Shown here: one piece after another, positions 18,233-27,305 of the stretch
How positions within the stretch are numbered: position 1 is the stretch's first letter
Layout of the letters: every line of letters begins with the position of its first letter
Assembly: GCA_958436175.1 (NCBI GenBank)
Contig: CAUBJF010000005.1
Coordinates: 1-64,000, forward strand
Source of the DNA: an uncultured Muribaculaceae bacterium
GTDB lineage: Bacteria > Bacteroidota > Bacteroidia > Bacteroidales > Muribaculaceae
Length of the DNA stretch: 64,000 bases
Direction of reading: 5' to 3'
Translations under genes and position numbers: made by a program
The notes under the pieces: model-generated
Databases searched by the model: none
The model's input: the letters and a program-made list of their open reading frames with translations, nothing else
Told to the model about the DNA's origin: nothing

Positions 18233-20142
18233 CGATGGACGACATTCACTCAATCCTCAAACGCTACTGGGGCTACGACTCGTTCCGACCAGTCCAGGAA
18301 GACATCGTACGCTCGATCCTTTCGGGTCACGACACCATAGGGCTGCTGCCAACCGGCGGCGGCAAGTCCATAACATTCCAGATTCCGGCCATGATGAGCG
18401 ATGGCCTGACACTCGTTGTCTCGCCCCTCGTGTCCCTCATGAAGGATCAGGTCGACAACCTGAAGAAGAGAGGAATACGTGCGGCCTGTCTCTACATGGG
18501 CATGAGCCGTGCCGAGCGCGACTACGCCTACGAACGACTCTACCAGCATCACGTCAAGCTGCTATACGTGGCTCCCGAGCGCCTTGGGTCGCAAGGATTC
18601 CTCAACCTCCTCGCGCAGTGGGACGTACGGTTTTTCGTCGTCGACGAGGCCCATTGCATCTCTCAGTGGGGCTACGATTTCCGACCGTCCTACCTGAAGC
18701 TGTCGGCACTTCGCGAACGTTTCCCGGACATACCTTTTCTGGCCCTGACAGCCTCGGCAACACCGGAAGTCGTCGAAGATATCGCCGACAAGCTCGACAT
18801 GAGGCATCCGGCCATCTTCCGGCGCAGTTTCTCGCGCGATAATATATCGTTCATCGTCCGATTCTGCGAAAACAAGGCCGAAAAGCTCCTCAAAGTGCTG
18901 ACAAACACAATCGGCCCGGCCATTGTCTACGTGCGTTCTCGCAAGAAGGCCAAGGAAATAGCCGAAATGCTCGGCAGCTTCGGACTCTCGGCGACATTCT
19001 ACCATGCAGGGCTCGAATTTCATGAAAAAAGCGAGCGGCAGGACAGATGGAGCAAAGGCGAGACACGAATCATGGTTGCTACGACGGCATTCGGCATGGG
19101 AATCGACAAGGCCGACGTGAGAACCGTGATACACCTCGACATTCCGTCGACACTCGAAGAATACTATCAGGAAGCAGGCCGAGCCGGACGCGACGGCAAG
19201 CCCTCTTTTGCAGTAATCTTAGCTTCCGGACGCGACAAAGCAGTCTTCGCCAAACGACTTGCAGAAGCTTTCCCTCCTCTCGACTTCGTACGGCATACCT
19301 ACGACGAAATATGCCGCTTCCTGAACATCGCCATGGGCGAGGGCTTCGGGGAAGTGTTCGAATTCCGTGCCGACGAGATGTGCGTGCGCTATAAAATGCC
19401 TCCAAGGCTCGTTGAAGGAGCTATCTCGATTCTTGAAAGGGCCGGATATATAGAATATACTCCTGAAATCTCGACAAGGGCGCAGGTGATGTTCAAGTGC
19501 AGCCGCGAAGAGCTGTATTCGCTCGACAGCGACGAAGCGACGGAGGATGTCGTCACAGCCCTTCTGCGTAATTATCCGGGACTATTTACAGATTATGTGG
19601 CTATCGACGAGGCTTTCGTAGCCCGTTGCGCCGGAATCGAGGAAGCGGAGGTCTACCCTATCCTCACCCAGCTGCGCCGCGACCATATCATAGGCTTCAT
19701 ACCCAAAAAGAGTACACCTTACATCTATTTTACCGCCAACCGCTATCCCGGCAAGGAACTTATCATCGAGCCGGAAGTCTATGAGTTGCGCAAGAAGAAG
19801 ATGGAAGAAAGGCTCAAAGCGATGAAAGACTTCGTCTTCGGCGAAGACGGTTGCCGAGTACGGCATATGCTGGCTTATTTCGGAGAAGAAACTGCCTCCG
19901 ACTGCGGACAGTGCGATATCTGCCGAAGCCGCCGTCATCAGAAACCGTTCGACAGCGAGGCTTTTGAGCGCCGGCTACCGGAGTTCTTCGGTATGATAGC
20001 TCCTGAAAAACGGCTCGATTTGCGCTCACTGGAGCCATACTACCCTGGCCATGTCGCCGAAATGGCGGAGCACATACGCCGTATGGCCGCCGAGGGCAAA
20101 ATCGAAATCGACGGATGCTTTATTTCGATGAGATATTCGTAA
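18229..20142 (+). CDS. recQ: ATP-dependent DNA helicase RecQ
   Basis: A 637-residue helicase. Walker A is LLPTGGGKS (about residues 40-48), and motif II is VVDEAHCISQWGYDFRPSY. Motif IV-VI residues include ATTAFGMGIDKADVRTVIH and QEAGRAGRDG. The RQC zinc-binding cysteines appear as CRVRHMLAYFGE then CGQCDICRS near residues 543-570. The tail after the zinc site is short and no clear HRDC domain is seen. It is translationally coupled to recJ. Its stop codon is embedded in a promoter for bioA. Confidence 0.95.
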   Translation: MTMDDIHSILKRYWGYDSFRPVQEDIVRSILSGHDTIGLLPTGGGKSITFQIPAMMSDGLTLVVSPLVSLMKDQVDNLKKRGIRAACLYMGMSRAERDYAYERLYQHHVKLLYVAPERLGSQGFLNLLAQWDVRFFVVDEAHCISQWGYDFRPSYLKLSALRERFPDIPFLALTASATPEVVEDIADKLDMRHPAIFRRSFSRDNISFIVRFCENKAEKLLKVLTNTIGPAIVYVRSRKKAKEIAEMLGSFGLSATFYHAGLEFHEKSERQDRWSKGETRIMVATTAFGMGIDKADVRTVIHLDIPSTLEEYYQEAGRAGRDGKPSFAVILASGRDKAVFAKRLAEAFPPLDFVRHTYDEICRFLNIAMGEGFGEVFEFRADEMCVRYKMPPRLVEGAISILERAGYIEYTPEISTRAQVMFKCSREELYSLDSDEATEDVVTALLRNYPGLFTDYVAIDEAFVARCAGIEEAEVYPILTQLRRDHIIGFIPKKSTPYIYFTANRYPGKELIIEPEVYELRKKKMEERLKAMKDFVFGEDGCRVRHMLAYFGEETASDCGQCDICRSRRHQKPFDSEAFERRLPEFFGMIAPEKRLDLRSLEPYYPGHVAEMAEHIRRMAAEGKIEIDGCFISMRYS

Positions 20143-20148
20143 CTTTGC
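20140..20148 (+). promoter_or_regulatory. -7 element overlapping the recQ stop codon, for bioA
   Basis: TAACTTTGC starts with the TAA stop codon of recQ. It lies 26 bases before the bioA start and separates the repair pair from the biotin genes. No convincing -33 TTTG is seen. Confidence 0.55.
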
Positions 20149-20174
20149 ACAGTCAAAAATGAGACATATCTTGT

Positions 20175-21470
20175 ATGGACGAATCATTACTGCATGATGC
20201 CTGGGACCGCGAACACCTGTGGCATCCCTATACCTCTACAATCGACCCTCTCCCGACATATAAAGTAGCCGGCGCACAAGGCTCCGTCATCACCCTTGCC
20301 GACGGCACAGAACTCGTCGACGGCATGTCGTCGTGGTGGTGCCAGATACACGGCTACAACAACCCACGCCTCAATGAAGCAGCCAAACGCCAGATCGACA
20401 AGATGAGCCACGTGATGTTCGGCGGTTTCACCCACGAACCGGCCATAGAGCTTGGTAAGAAACTCTTGGAAATGGCACCGCCGTCGATGCACAACGTTTT
20501 TTATGCCGATTCGGGCTCGGTAGCTGTCGAAGTGGCTATGAAGATGGCCGTCCAGGCTGCGATATCGGCCAGTGGCAGCCACAAGAAGACCAATTTCGCG
20601 ACGATACGCAGCGGCTACCATGGCGACACATGGAACGCGATGAGCGTTTGCGACCCCGTGACAGGCATGCACGGAGCTTTCGGCTCGGCGCTGCCCGTGC
20701 GTTTCTTCGTTCCTCAGCCACGAAGCCGTTTCGGAGGAGAGTGGAATCCGGAAGACATAAAACCGCTGCGCGAACTCTTCGAAGCCAAGTCTGACGAGAT
20801 AGCAGCCCTGATTCTCGAACCTGTCGTACAGGGTGCCGGAGGCATGTGGTTCTACAATCCCGAATATCTCCGCGAAGCCCGGAAACTGTGCAACGAATAC
20901 GGTATTTTGCTGATTTTCGACGAAATTGCAACAGGATTCTGGCGTACCGGCAAGAAATTTGCCTGGGAACATGCAGGAGTAGAACCCGATATCATGTGCA
21001 TCGGCAAAGGACTGACCGGCGGCTACCTCACTATGAGTGCCGTACTTACTACCAAAGAAGTCGCCGACACAATATCTCGCGGCGAGGCAGGCGTGCTCAT
21101 GCACGGTCCGACATTCATGGGAAATCCTCTTGCTTGCGCGATAGCCCTCGAATCGGCCAAAATGCTCGAAGAGAAGGATATGCCTGCCGTCATCGGGCAT
21201 ATCGAAGATATACTCAAGGAGGAACTGGCACCGGCAACCGGGATGGAGAACGTGGCGGACGTACGTGTGCTCGGTACAATCGGAGTAGTCGAGATGAAGC
21301 GCTCTGTCGACGTCGGCAAGTTCCAGAAAGAATGTGTACGTCGAGGAGTGTGGATAAGGCCATTCGGACGGAATGTCTACGTCATGCCGCCTTACGTCAT
21401 CACCGACGAACAGCTCCGCTATCTCTGCCGCCAAATGCTCGAAATAGTATCCGATGAGGAAAACTATTGA
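20175..21470 (+). CDS. bioA: Adenosylmethionine-8-amino-7-oxononanoate aminotransferase
   Basis: A 431-residue PLP enzyme that makes 7,8-diaminopelargonate for biotin. WHPYT near the N-terminus, MSSWWCQIHGYNNP, FYADSGSVAVEVAMKMA, IFDEIATGFWRTG and the PLP lysine in CIGKGLTGGYL are all typical of BioA. It overlaps bioF by 17 bases. No bioB, bioC or bioD is seen in the window. Confidence 0.95.
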   Translation: MDESLLHDAWDREHLWHPYTSTIDPLPTYKVAGAQGSVITLADGTELVDGMSSWWCQIHGYNNPRLNEAAKRQIDKMSHVMFGGFTHEPAIELGKKLLEMAPPSMHNVFYADSGSVAVEVAMKMAVQAAISASGSHKKTNFATIRSGYHGDTWNAMSVCDPVTGMHGAFGSALPVRFFVPQPRSRFGGEWNPEDIKPLRELFEAKSDEIAALILEPVVQGAGGMWFYNPEYLREARKLCNEYGILLIFDEIATGFWRTGKKFAWEHAGVEPDIMCIGKGLTGGYLTMSAVLTTKEVADTISRGEAGVLMHGPTFMGNPLACAIALESAKMLEEKDMPAVIGHIEDILKEELAPATGMENVADVRVLGTIGVVEMKRSVDVGKFQKECVRRGVWIRPFGRNVYVMPPYVITDEQLRYLCRQMLEIVSDEENY

Positions 21471-22575
21471 AGAAATACTCGGCAAGCTCGCAGCGGAAGG
21501 GAATCTCCGCAGAATCCCCCAGGAACACGCAGGGAAGGTCGTCGATCTGAGCTCGAACGACTATCTCGGGCTGTCGGAACGTCGGAGTCTGCGCGAAGAA
21601 TTTCTCGATACCACCGACATGGCTTCCATCGAAATGTCGGCAAGTGCATCGCGTCTTCTGGCATCGCGACAGAGGCAGTTCGATAGTCTCGAAAACACGC
21701 TTGAAGATGCATACGGGCACGGGCTCAAAGCGTTGCTCTTCAACAGCGGATATCATGCCAATACAGGACTCGTCGGAGCTTTAGGCTCGCTGCCGGGGAC
21801 ATATATTCTCGCCGACAAGCTTGTCCATGCCAGCATCATCGACGGCATCAAGCTCTCCGGTGCCCCATTCGGACGCTTCAGACATAATGACTACGCACAT
21901 CTGCGCAGGCTTGCCGAGAAAGCATCGGCTGAATATGACAACATACTCCTCATCGTCGAAAGCGTCTACAGCATGGACGGCGACAGAGCCGACATGGATA
22001 CTTTACGGAACATCAAACGCGACTTCCCCAAAATATTCCTCTATGTCGACGAAGCACATGCCGTCGGAGCAACAGGAGAACGCGGACTTGGACTTAGTCG
22101 CGGTACTGCCGACATCATCGTCGGGACTTTCGGGAAGGCTCTGGCATCGGTCGGCGCATACGCGATGCTCGACGAAACGATGCGCTCCTTCATGGTCAAC
22201 AAGGCTCGTAGTTTCATCTTCTCGACAGCTCTTCCGCCGATAAACATAGCATGGACAGAATTTATCTTCCGCAAGGCCTTGAGCATGGACGAAGAACGCC
22301 AGACTTTAGCAAAGCTCGGGCAGCAGCTCGGAGAAATCCTCTCGCGACACGGCTATACGGGTGAAGCAAGCCACATCATGCCTTTGCTGACCGGTGACCC
22401 CCGAAGAGCTGTAGAGCTATCGCAGAAACTGCGAAACGAAGGCTTCGAAGTTCTCCCTATCCGAACACCGACAGTTCCTCCGGGCACCGACAGGCTGCGT
22501 TTCAGCCTATCGGCATCCGTCAATCCCTCAGACATAGAACGTCTCGGCACAGTCCTTGACAAAATACTCGACTAA
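21454..22575 (+). CDS. bioF: 8-amino-7-oxononanoate synthase
   Basis: A 373-residue PLP enzyme that condenses pimeloyl thioester with alanine. Typical parts are LSSNDYLGLS, LFNSGYHANTGLVGAL, VDEAHAVGATGERGLG and the PLP lysine in GTFGKALASVGAY. It follows the reaction order backwards (bioA first) and overlaps bioA, so the two are co-translated. Confidence 0.94.
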   Translation: MRKTIEEILGKLAAEGNLRRIPQEHAGKVVDLSSNDYLGLSERRSLREEFLDTTDMASIEMSASASRLLASRQRQFDSLENTLEDAYGHGLKALLFNSGYHANTGLVGALGSLPGTYILADKLVHASIIDGIKLSGAPFGRFRHNDYAHLRRLAEKASAEYDNILLIVESVYSMDGDRADMDTLRNIKRDFPKIFLYVDEAHAVGATGERGLGLSRGTADIIVGTFGKALASVGAYAMLDETMRSFMVNKARSFIFSTALPPINIAWTEFIFRKALSMDEERQTLAKLGQQLGEILSRHGYTGEASHIMPLLTGDPRRAVELSQKLRNEGFEVLPIRTPTVPPGTDRLRFSLSASVNPSDIERLGTVLDKILD

Positions 22576-22577
22576 GC

Positions 22578-23456
22578 ATGGCTGGTAAACGAGAAACATA
22601 TAAGAAACGTCGTTCAGGAAGGAAGAAAAATCCGAACAAGATAACGCTTGCCGGAGTCATATCGTGCTTCGTGCTGCTTTTCGTCATCTGGGGTGCGTCA
22701 TCACTGGGTTCATGGTTTAAAGGCGAAGAAAAGGAACGCTACGAGGGAGCAATTGAGGACTATAGTTGTCTCCTCGATGTCGCAATACCTGACGAGACAA
22801 CGGAAATAAAGCTGAAATACGAAGGATTCGACATATCCTTCAATCCGGCACATCACGAGCCAAACTATGCGTCATGGGAACTGACTGCCGACAAAGCAAA
22901 CGGCACCATGAGACGCGAATCGAAGTTCGCGGCCGATCCTGACGTTTTCGGCTGCCCTACCCTCGACGACTACCGCAATTCGGGCTTCGACCGCGGCCAC
23001 ATGGCTCCGGCAGGAGATATGAAATGGAGCAGGCAGGCGATGAAAGACTCTCACCTGCTCACAAATATGTGTCCCCAAGACCATGCCCTCAACGGAGGCC
23101 GATGGTCGACGCTCGAAAACAAATGCCGAGACTGGGCGCGTCGCGACAGCCTGCTTATCATCATATGCGGACCCGTATTGACCGACCGTATGCCGCTCAC
23201 GATAGGCGAATCAAAAATCAGCGTGCCAGAGCGCTTCTTCAAAGTCATCCTGTCGCCCACGACTGTCCCACCACGTGCGATAGGCTTCATAATGCCAAAC
23301 AGTGCACCGGCTGAAGGTCTCGAGGCTCTGGCTGTCTCTGTCGACCAAGTCGAGGAGATAACGGGCTTCGACTTCTTTCACTGTCTGCCCGACGATATAG
23401 AGGCTGAGGTAGAAGGCGAGTGCAACTTCAGGGCATGGAACAGAAAAAAGAAATAG
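22578..23456 (+). CDS. DNA/RNA non-specific endonuclease, membrane-anchored
   Basis: A 292-residue nuclease of the NUC/beta-beta-alpha-metal family. The catalytic motif is DRGHMAPAGDM, with the catalytic His in RGH, followed by the conserved TNMCPQDHALNGGRW with the metal-binding Asn. A lysine/arginine-rich N-terminus (KKRRSGRKKNPNK) precedes one hydrophobic segment (about 22-42), so the catalytic domain probably faces the periplasm. It starts 2 bases after bioF and ends 7 bases before mnmE, in the same operon without an obvious functional link. Confidence 0.9.
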   Translation: MAGKRETYKKRRSGRKKNPNKITLAGVISCFVLLFVIWGASSLGSWFKGEEKERYEGAIEDYSCLLDVAIPDETTEIKLKYEGFDISFNPAHHEPNYASWELTADKANGTMRRESKFAADPDVFGCPTLDDYRNSGFDRGHMAPAGDMKWSRQAMKDSHLLTNMCPQDHALNGGRWSTLENKCRDWARRDSLLIIICGPVLTDRMPLTIGESKISVPERFFKVILSPTTVPPRAIGFIMPNSAPAEGLEALAVSVDQVEEITGFDFFHCLPDDIEAEVEGECNFRAWNRKKK

Positions 23457-23463
23457 ACCGACT

Positions 23464-24831
23464 ATGACGGACATCCTAAACGATACTATCTGTGCAATCT
23501 CAACAGCGCCTGGTGTCGGCGGCATTGCTGTAGCCCGAATCAGCGGCCCAAAGGCCATCGATATCTGCGACAAGATATGGAAAGGCAAGCCGCTGCGTGA
23601 AGCTAAGACTCACACGGCACACCTCGGCGAGATAGTCCTTGCCGACGGTTCTGTGCTTGACCAGGCTGTAGCAACGATATTTCGTGCGCCCGGTTCCTAT
23701 ACAGGCGAAGACACCGTGGAGCTTAGTGTGCACGGGTCGCGCTGGATCCAACGCGAGCTCATCAACCGGCTTATAGCGGCAGGAGCGCGACCGGCAGAAG
23801 CCGGAGAATTCACCCGACGGGCATTTGCATGTGGTCATCTCGACCTGGCACAGGCTGAGGCCGTAGCGGACCTCATAGCATCGTCGTCACGAGCATCGCA
23901 CCGCATTGCTATGAATCAAATGCGAGGAAGCGTATCGTCACGTATAGGCGAGCTTCGGCAAGAGCTTGTGGAGATGGCATCTCTATTGGAACTTGAGCTC
24001 GATTTCTCGGAAGAAGACGTGGAATTTGCTTCTCGGGAGCGACTGAGAGTGCTGGCAACGGAGATATCGAAGGAGATTCGTCGACTGACAGACAGCTTCC
24101 GGAGCGGCTCGGCGATAAAGGACGGTGTACCCGTTGCTATCATAGGTCACACCAACGCCGGGAAATCGTCGCTGCTGAACATGCTCGTAGGAGATGAGCG
24201 AGCCATTGTGAGCGATATCCACGGTACGACACGCGACATAGTCGAAGACACCATAGAGATCGGCGACTATCTCGTCCGTTTCCAGGACACTGCCGGATTG
24301 CGCGAGACGGATGATAAAATCGAACGCATAGGCATAGACCGTAGCATCGATGCCGCCCGAAAGGCGGAAATCGTTCTCTATGTGGCGGATAGTTCTAATC
24401 CTCCTTCTGCCGGTGAACTTGACCAAGAACTCAATGATACTGACAAGGCACATACTATCTTCGTGCTTAATAAATGTGACCTCTCAGGCAGACAGTGTGT
24501 TATGCCGGAAGGGTTTGATACTGTAGAAATTTCAGCTCTCACGGGTGAAGGCTTGGATGCTCTCAAATCGGCAATCGAGAGGCATCTAAAAGATTTGAAC
24601 GGGAATTCGGAGGACCACGTGCTCATAACCAATGCGCGACACATGGCATCCCTGACCGCCGCCCAGGATTCCATATCTGCCGTCATCTCGGGGCTCGATA
24701 GCGGTATCAGCACGGACTTCGTCGCCCAAGACCTTCGCGAAGCCCTCCACCATATCTCTACCATAACCGGCACCATCACCACCCAAGAAATTCTCACCAC
24801 CATCTTCTCCAAATTCTGCATCGGCAAATGA
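23464..24831 (+). CDS. mnmE: tRNA modification GTPase MnmE
   Basis: A 455-residue GTPase that, with MnmG, modifies the wobble uridine of certain tRNAs. The N-terminal folate-binding domain begins DTICAISTAPGVGGIAVARI. The G domain has GHTNAGKSS (G1), the DIHGTTRD switch, DTAGL and NKCD. The C-terminal CIGK motif, with its essential cysteine, ends the protein. These last codons are the attachment site of the downstream island. The insertion keeps the reading frame and the stop codon intact. Confidence 0.97.
   Translation: MTDILNDTICAISTAPGVGGIAVARISGPKAIDICDKIWKGKPLREAKTHTAHLGEIVLADGSVLDQAVATIFRAPGSYTGEDTVELSVHGSRWIQRELINRLIAAGARPAEAGEFTRRAFACGHLDLAQAEAVADLIASSSRASHRIAMNQMRGSVSSRIGELRQELVEMASLLELELDFSEEDVEFASRERLRVLATEISKEIRRLTDSFRSGSAIKDGVPVAIIGHTNAGKSSLLNMLVGDERAIVSDIHGTTRDIVEDTIEIGDYLVRFQDTAGLRETDDKIERIGIDRSIDAARKAEIVLYVADSSNPPSAGELDQELNDTDKAHTIFVLNKCDLSGRQCVMPEGFDTVEISALTGEGLDALKSAIERHLKDLNGNSEDHVLITNARHMASLTAAQDSISAVISGLDSGISTDFVAQDLREALHHISTITGTITTQEILTTIFSKFCIGK
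24814..24831 (+). repeat. attL: att site in the mnmE 3' end
   Basis: TTCTGCATCGGCAAATGA encodes FCIGK-stop. The core TGCATCGGCAA recurs at 41504-41514 and 55189-55199. Established knowledge: the SGI1 family integrates at the 3' end of mnmE (thdF/trmE) in Gammaproteobacteria at the equivalent codons. Confidence 0.8.
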
Positions 24832-25109
24832 AGCCCGATTAACAACAGTCAACAACAATCACAAATAAGTGTCAAGGCGTTCAATCAGAGCGCCTTTTCT
24901 CATATCCGGAAGTCACTATTTTAGTCGGTGGAACCCGTTTCCACCTATTATTCACTCCATTTTTGAACCATATTTGTTGCGCGTCTGCTACCTGAGTCAA
25001 GTCGCTCTACCCTGTAGTGGATGATGTTCACATACATTCATCAACATTCACGTTGGTTCGTGTGTGTTCGCAAGAAATAAATGGGCGGTAAACAACAAAC
25101 AGGTTCAAA
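24832..25109 (+). other. Left end of element A, non-coding
   Basis: No gene is seen. The stretch holds the att edge, a terminator at 24874-24900 and unique AT-rich sequence up to the first start codon. Integrase arm sites are likely here but cannot be picked out by eye. Confidence 0.5.
24874..24900 (+). terminator. Terminator after mnmE
   Basis: AAGGCGTT (24874-24881), loop CAATCAG, AGCGCCTT (24889-24896, one G-T pair), then TTTTCT. It would end the bioA-mnmE transcript inside the element's left end. Element B has a comparable hairpin at the same place relative to its att site. Confidence 0.7.
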
Positions 25110-25871
25110 ATGTCAACTTCCAAAATCAGAATCAGGAAAGTGTGCGCATGGTGTGGCAATGAGTTCGAGGCTCAAAAGGTCACGACTCAATACTTTTCCA
25201 AACGATGCGCCGAACATGCCTACAAAGACAGAAAGAGGCATGAAAAGAAAAGCTCTTTTGAGAGTAACCAAGAAAAGGAGCAAGAGAAAGCAAGTTGCTC
25301 AAAACTGGAAGGAAGAGAGTTCCTTTCAGTCGCAGAGGTTGCTCAACTTCTTCACGTCACATCAAGAGCGATTTATTATCTAATCGAACGAGGAGTTCTT
25401 CCAGCATCTCAGCTTTCAAACAGATGGACTATTGTCCGCAGAGCTGATATTGACGCTATGCTTGTTGCTCGTCCTTATGAACGCAAGCCCAAAACGACTG
25501 AGCCCGTTAGCGATGATAACGGAGAAGCTGTAACCGAGTTCTATACCACCAAAGAGATCATCGAGAAGTTTGGTGTAAGCAATTCATGGGTGTTCGCCCA
25601 AGGTAAGGCGCACAACATACCTAAAGTCTATCATCGAGGCAAAACACTTTGGAGCAAGGTGCATTGCGACCGAGTATTCACGGCTAAGCCGGAACCGCCG
25701 AAGGAGGATGACTGGATTCCGTATTCGGAGGTCAGAGCGGAATACAATCTCACGCATGACCAGATTCATAACTATGTGAAGTATCACGGTCTGCGCCGAA
25801 AGAAGGTCGGCAAGTACACTTATGTCTTACGCTCGGAAATCGACGCCATTCTGCGTCCGCCGACACGTTGA
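25110..25871 (+). CDS. Zinc-finger multi-HTH DNA-binding protein of element A
   Basis: A 253-residue protein. Residues about 12-45 form a zinc-finger-like segment (CAWCGNEFEAQKVTTQYF, then C and H). Three excisionase/MerR-like helix-turn-helix units follow: LSVAEVAQLLHVTSRAIYYL, YTTKEIIEKFGVSNSWVFAQ and IPYSEVRAEYNLTHDQIHNY. Each is followed by a short wing ending in a basic or acidic residue pair. Multiple HTH units suggest binding to an array of repeated sites, such as the 3+3 array just downstream. It is a homologue of the gene at 41777-42661 in element B. Probable recombination directionality factor or element regulator; inference. Confidence 0.75.
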   Translation: MSTSKIRIRKVCAWCGNEFEAQKVTTQYFSKRCAEHAYKDRKRHEKKSSFESNQEKEQEKASCSKLEGREFLSVAEVAQLLHVTSRAIYYLIERGVLPASQLSNRWTIVRRADIDAMLVARPYERKPKTTEPVSDDNGEAVTEFYTTKEIIEKFGVSNSWVFAQGKAHNIPKVYHRGKTLWSKVHCDRVFTAKPEPPKEDDWIPYSEVRAEYNLTHDQIHNYVKYHGLRRKKVGKYTYVLRSEIDAILRPPTR

Positions 25872-25878
25872 AGCTATC

Positions 25879-25946
25879 GGTTATTGGTTATCAGTCGGTT
25901 ATATGGCTGATAACCGGATAACCAAACGATAACCAACTATTTTTGC
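25879..25946 (+). promoter_or_regulatory. Six-site operator array and integrase promoter
   Basis: Three GGTTAT sites (25879, 25886, 25897) are followed by three inverted ATAACC sites (25910, 25918, 25929). The -7 element TATTTTTGC starts at 25938, 59 bases after the array start. Site offsets are 0, 7, 18, 31, 39 and 50. The array at 29383 has the same offsets and the same promoter distance. Confidence 0.8.
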
Positions 25947-25968
25947 CCCCAAATAAAACTCAATAAAT

Positions 25969-27087
25969 ATGGATATATGTACAAAAGTGACTTTACGTCA
26001 ACGCCTGTTGCCGTCGGGAAAAATTACGCTCTATCTCGACTATTATCCGGCAATACGCAACCCCAAGACCAACAAATCTCAGCGCCACGAATATATGGGC
26101 ATTTACCTTTATGGCAATCCGACTAACCGTGTTCAGCGCGACTTCAACCAGACCATGCTTGAAAAGGCGGAGATTATCCGCTGTCGCCGTCAAGAACAGG
26201 TAATCAATCGCCAGTTCGGGTTCATCGACCATACGCAGCAGCGAGAGGATTTCCTTGCCTACTTCGAGGAGATGACGAAGAAACGCTATCAGAAATGGAA
26301 AATCGTATATCTGCACTTCCACAAATTCACCGGCGGCAAATGCACCTTCGGCGACGTAACCGTGGAGTTATGCACGCGATTCCGAGAGTATCTTCTCAAT
26401 GCAAATCAGTTGCGCCATAAGAAAAAGAAAGTCTCGCGCAACTCAGCTGCGGACTACTTCTCGACTTTCCGGGCCTTTCTCAAGCAAGCATACAAGGAAC
26501 GGTTGCTCACCGAAAACATCAATGATTTCTTCGATTATATCGAATGGGAAGAAGTCGACCGCAATTTCTTAACGCAGGAGGAACTTATACAGCTGGCACA
26601 GCCCCCTTGCAAACATGACATCCTGCGCCGAGCATCTCTTTTCTCCTGTCTCACAGGTCTGCGAATCAGCGACATCGAAAATCTTCAGTGGAAGCATATA
26701 CAGCCCGTTCCGGTTATTGGTCTGTGTATCGTCATCACTATTCAGAAAACGAAAACACCGGTCAAGTTGCCACTGTGTGATGAAGCCATAGAACTTATGG
26801 GCGAGCGCACAGGCGGCAAGGTATTCAAAGGTCTGAAAAGAAGCATGACAGGCAAGCCGTTGAAAGACTGGATTGAAGCAGCAGACATCAAAAAGCATAT
26901 CACGTTTCACTGCTTCCGCCACACCTACAGCACGTTACAGTTTACTGCCAACAGCAATACTTACGCCGTGCAGCAATCGATGTGCCACAAAGACATCGGC
27001 ACCACCATGCGTTACACACACGAAATACCGACCGCGCTCCTCGAAACTCTCGGCAAAATCACCATCAAGCCAAAGTCAGCAGAATAA
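25969..27087 (+). CDS. Tyrosine recombinase/integrase of element A
   Basis: A 372-residue site-specific recombinase. It has an N-terminal arm-binding domain (about 1-90), a SAM-like core-binding domain (about 95-190) and a C-terminal catalytic domain with Arg232 in TGLRISDIENLQW, Lys near 260, HCFRH (His314, Arg317), His340 in MCHKDIGTTMRYTH and the nucleophile Tyr349. All catalytic positions are present, so it should be active. It is presumed to target the mnmE 3' end. Expression is likely governed by the six-site array. Confidence 0.93.
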   Translation: MDICTKVTLRQRLLPSGKITLYLDYYPAIRNPKTNKSQRHEYMGIYLYGNPTNRVQRDFNQTMLEKAEIIRCRRQEQVINRQFGFIDHTQQREDFLAYFEEMTKKRYQKWKIVYLHFHKFTGGKCTFGDVTVELCTRFREYLLNANQLRHKKKKVSRNSAADYFSTFRAFLKQAYKERLLTENINDFFDYIEWEEVDRNFLTQEELIQLAQPPCKHDILRRASLFSCLTGLRISDIENLQWKHIQPVPVIGLCIVITIQKTKTPVKLPLCDEAIELMGERTGGKVFKGLKRSMTGKPLKDWIEAADIKKHITFHCFRHTYSTLQFTANSNTYAVQQSMCHKDIGTTMRYTHEIPTALLETLGKITIKPKSAE

Positions 27088-27100
27088 AGCAATAAATACG

Positions 27101-27134
27101 TTTTTCATCTTCACAAATTTGTGAAGATGAAAAA
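27101..27134. terminator. 34-bp perfect palindrome after the integrase
   Basis: A perfect 17-base inverted repeat begins TTTTTCATCTTCACAAA (27101-27117) and continues directly into its complement to 27134. Terminal T and A runs make it a bidirectional terminator. It abuts exactly the antitoxin remnant that follows. Confidence 0.75.
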
Positions 27135-27292
27135 CCAATACCGAATTAGCCCTGTTGTTGGAGGCTGCTTTGGACATTGAGGCCGAGTTATTCTTGAAGT
27201 TGCAAAGCGCATATAATATGCAAGTCGCAAAATCAGACTCTTCATTTATGAATCGGCTTGCCAATATACGCAAAATCGCTGCTGTCCTCTGA
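27134..27292 (+). pseudogene. HigA/VapI-type antitoxin remnant (C-terminal end only)
   Basis: An open frame without a start codon reads TNTELALLLEAALDIEAELF, then LKLQSAYNMQVAK and a stop after NIRKIAAVL. This is the C-terminal end of the XRE/HigA antitoxin family (the 'LLLEAALxxxAExxLxLQxxY' region). The HTH half and any toxin gene are absent. The remnant starts at the edge of the 34-bp palindrome, which marks the deletion or insertion junction. Confidence 0.6.
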
Positions 27293-27305
27293 TTATTGAG
27301 GCGCG

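Noticed and set aside
20187..21485. Long open frame (432 codons) antisense to bioA
   Set aside because: It mirrors the GC-rich bioA frame and shows no family motif, signal or promoter; a shadow frame.
24832..25109. tRNA gene as integration target at the island's left end
   Set aside because: No cloverleaf or anticodon stem is seen; the shared att core lies in the mnmE codons.
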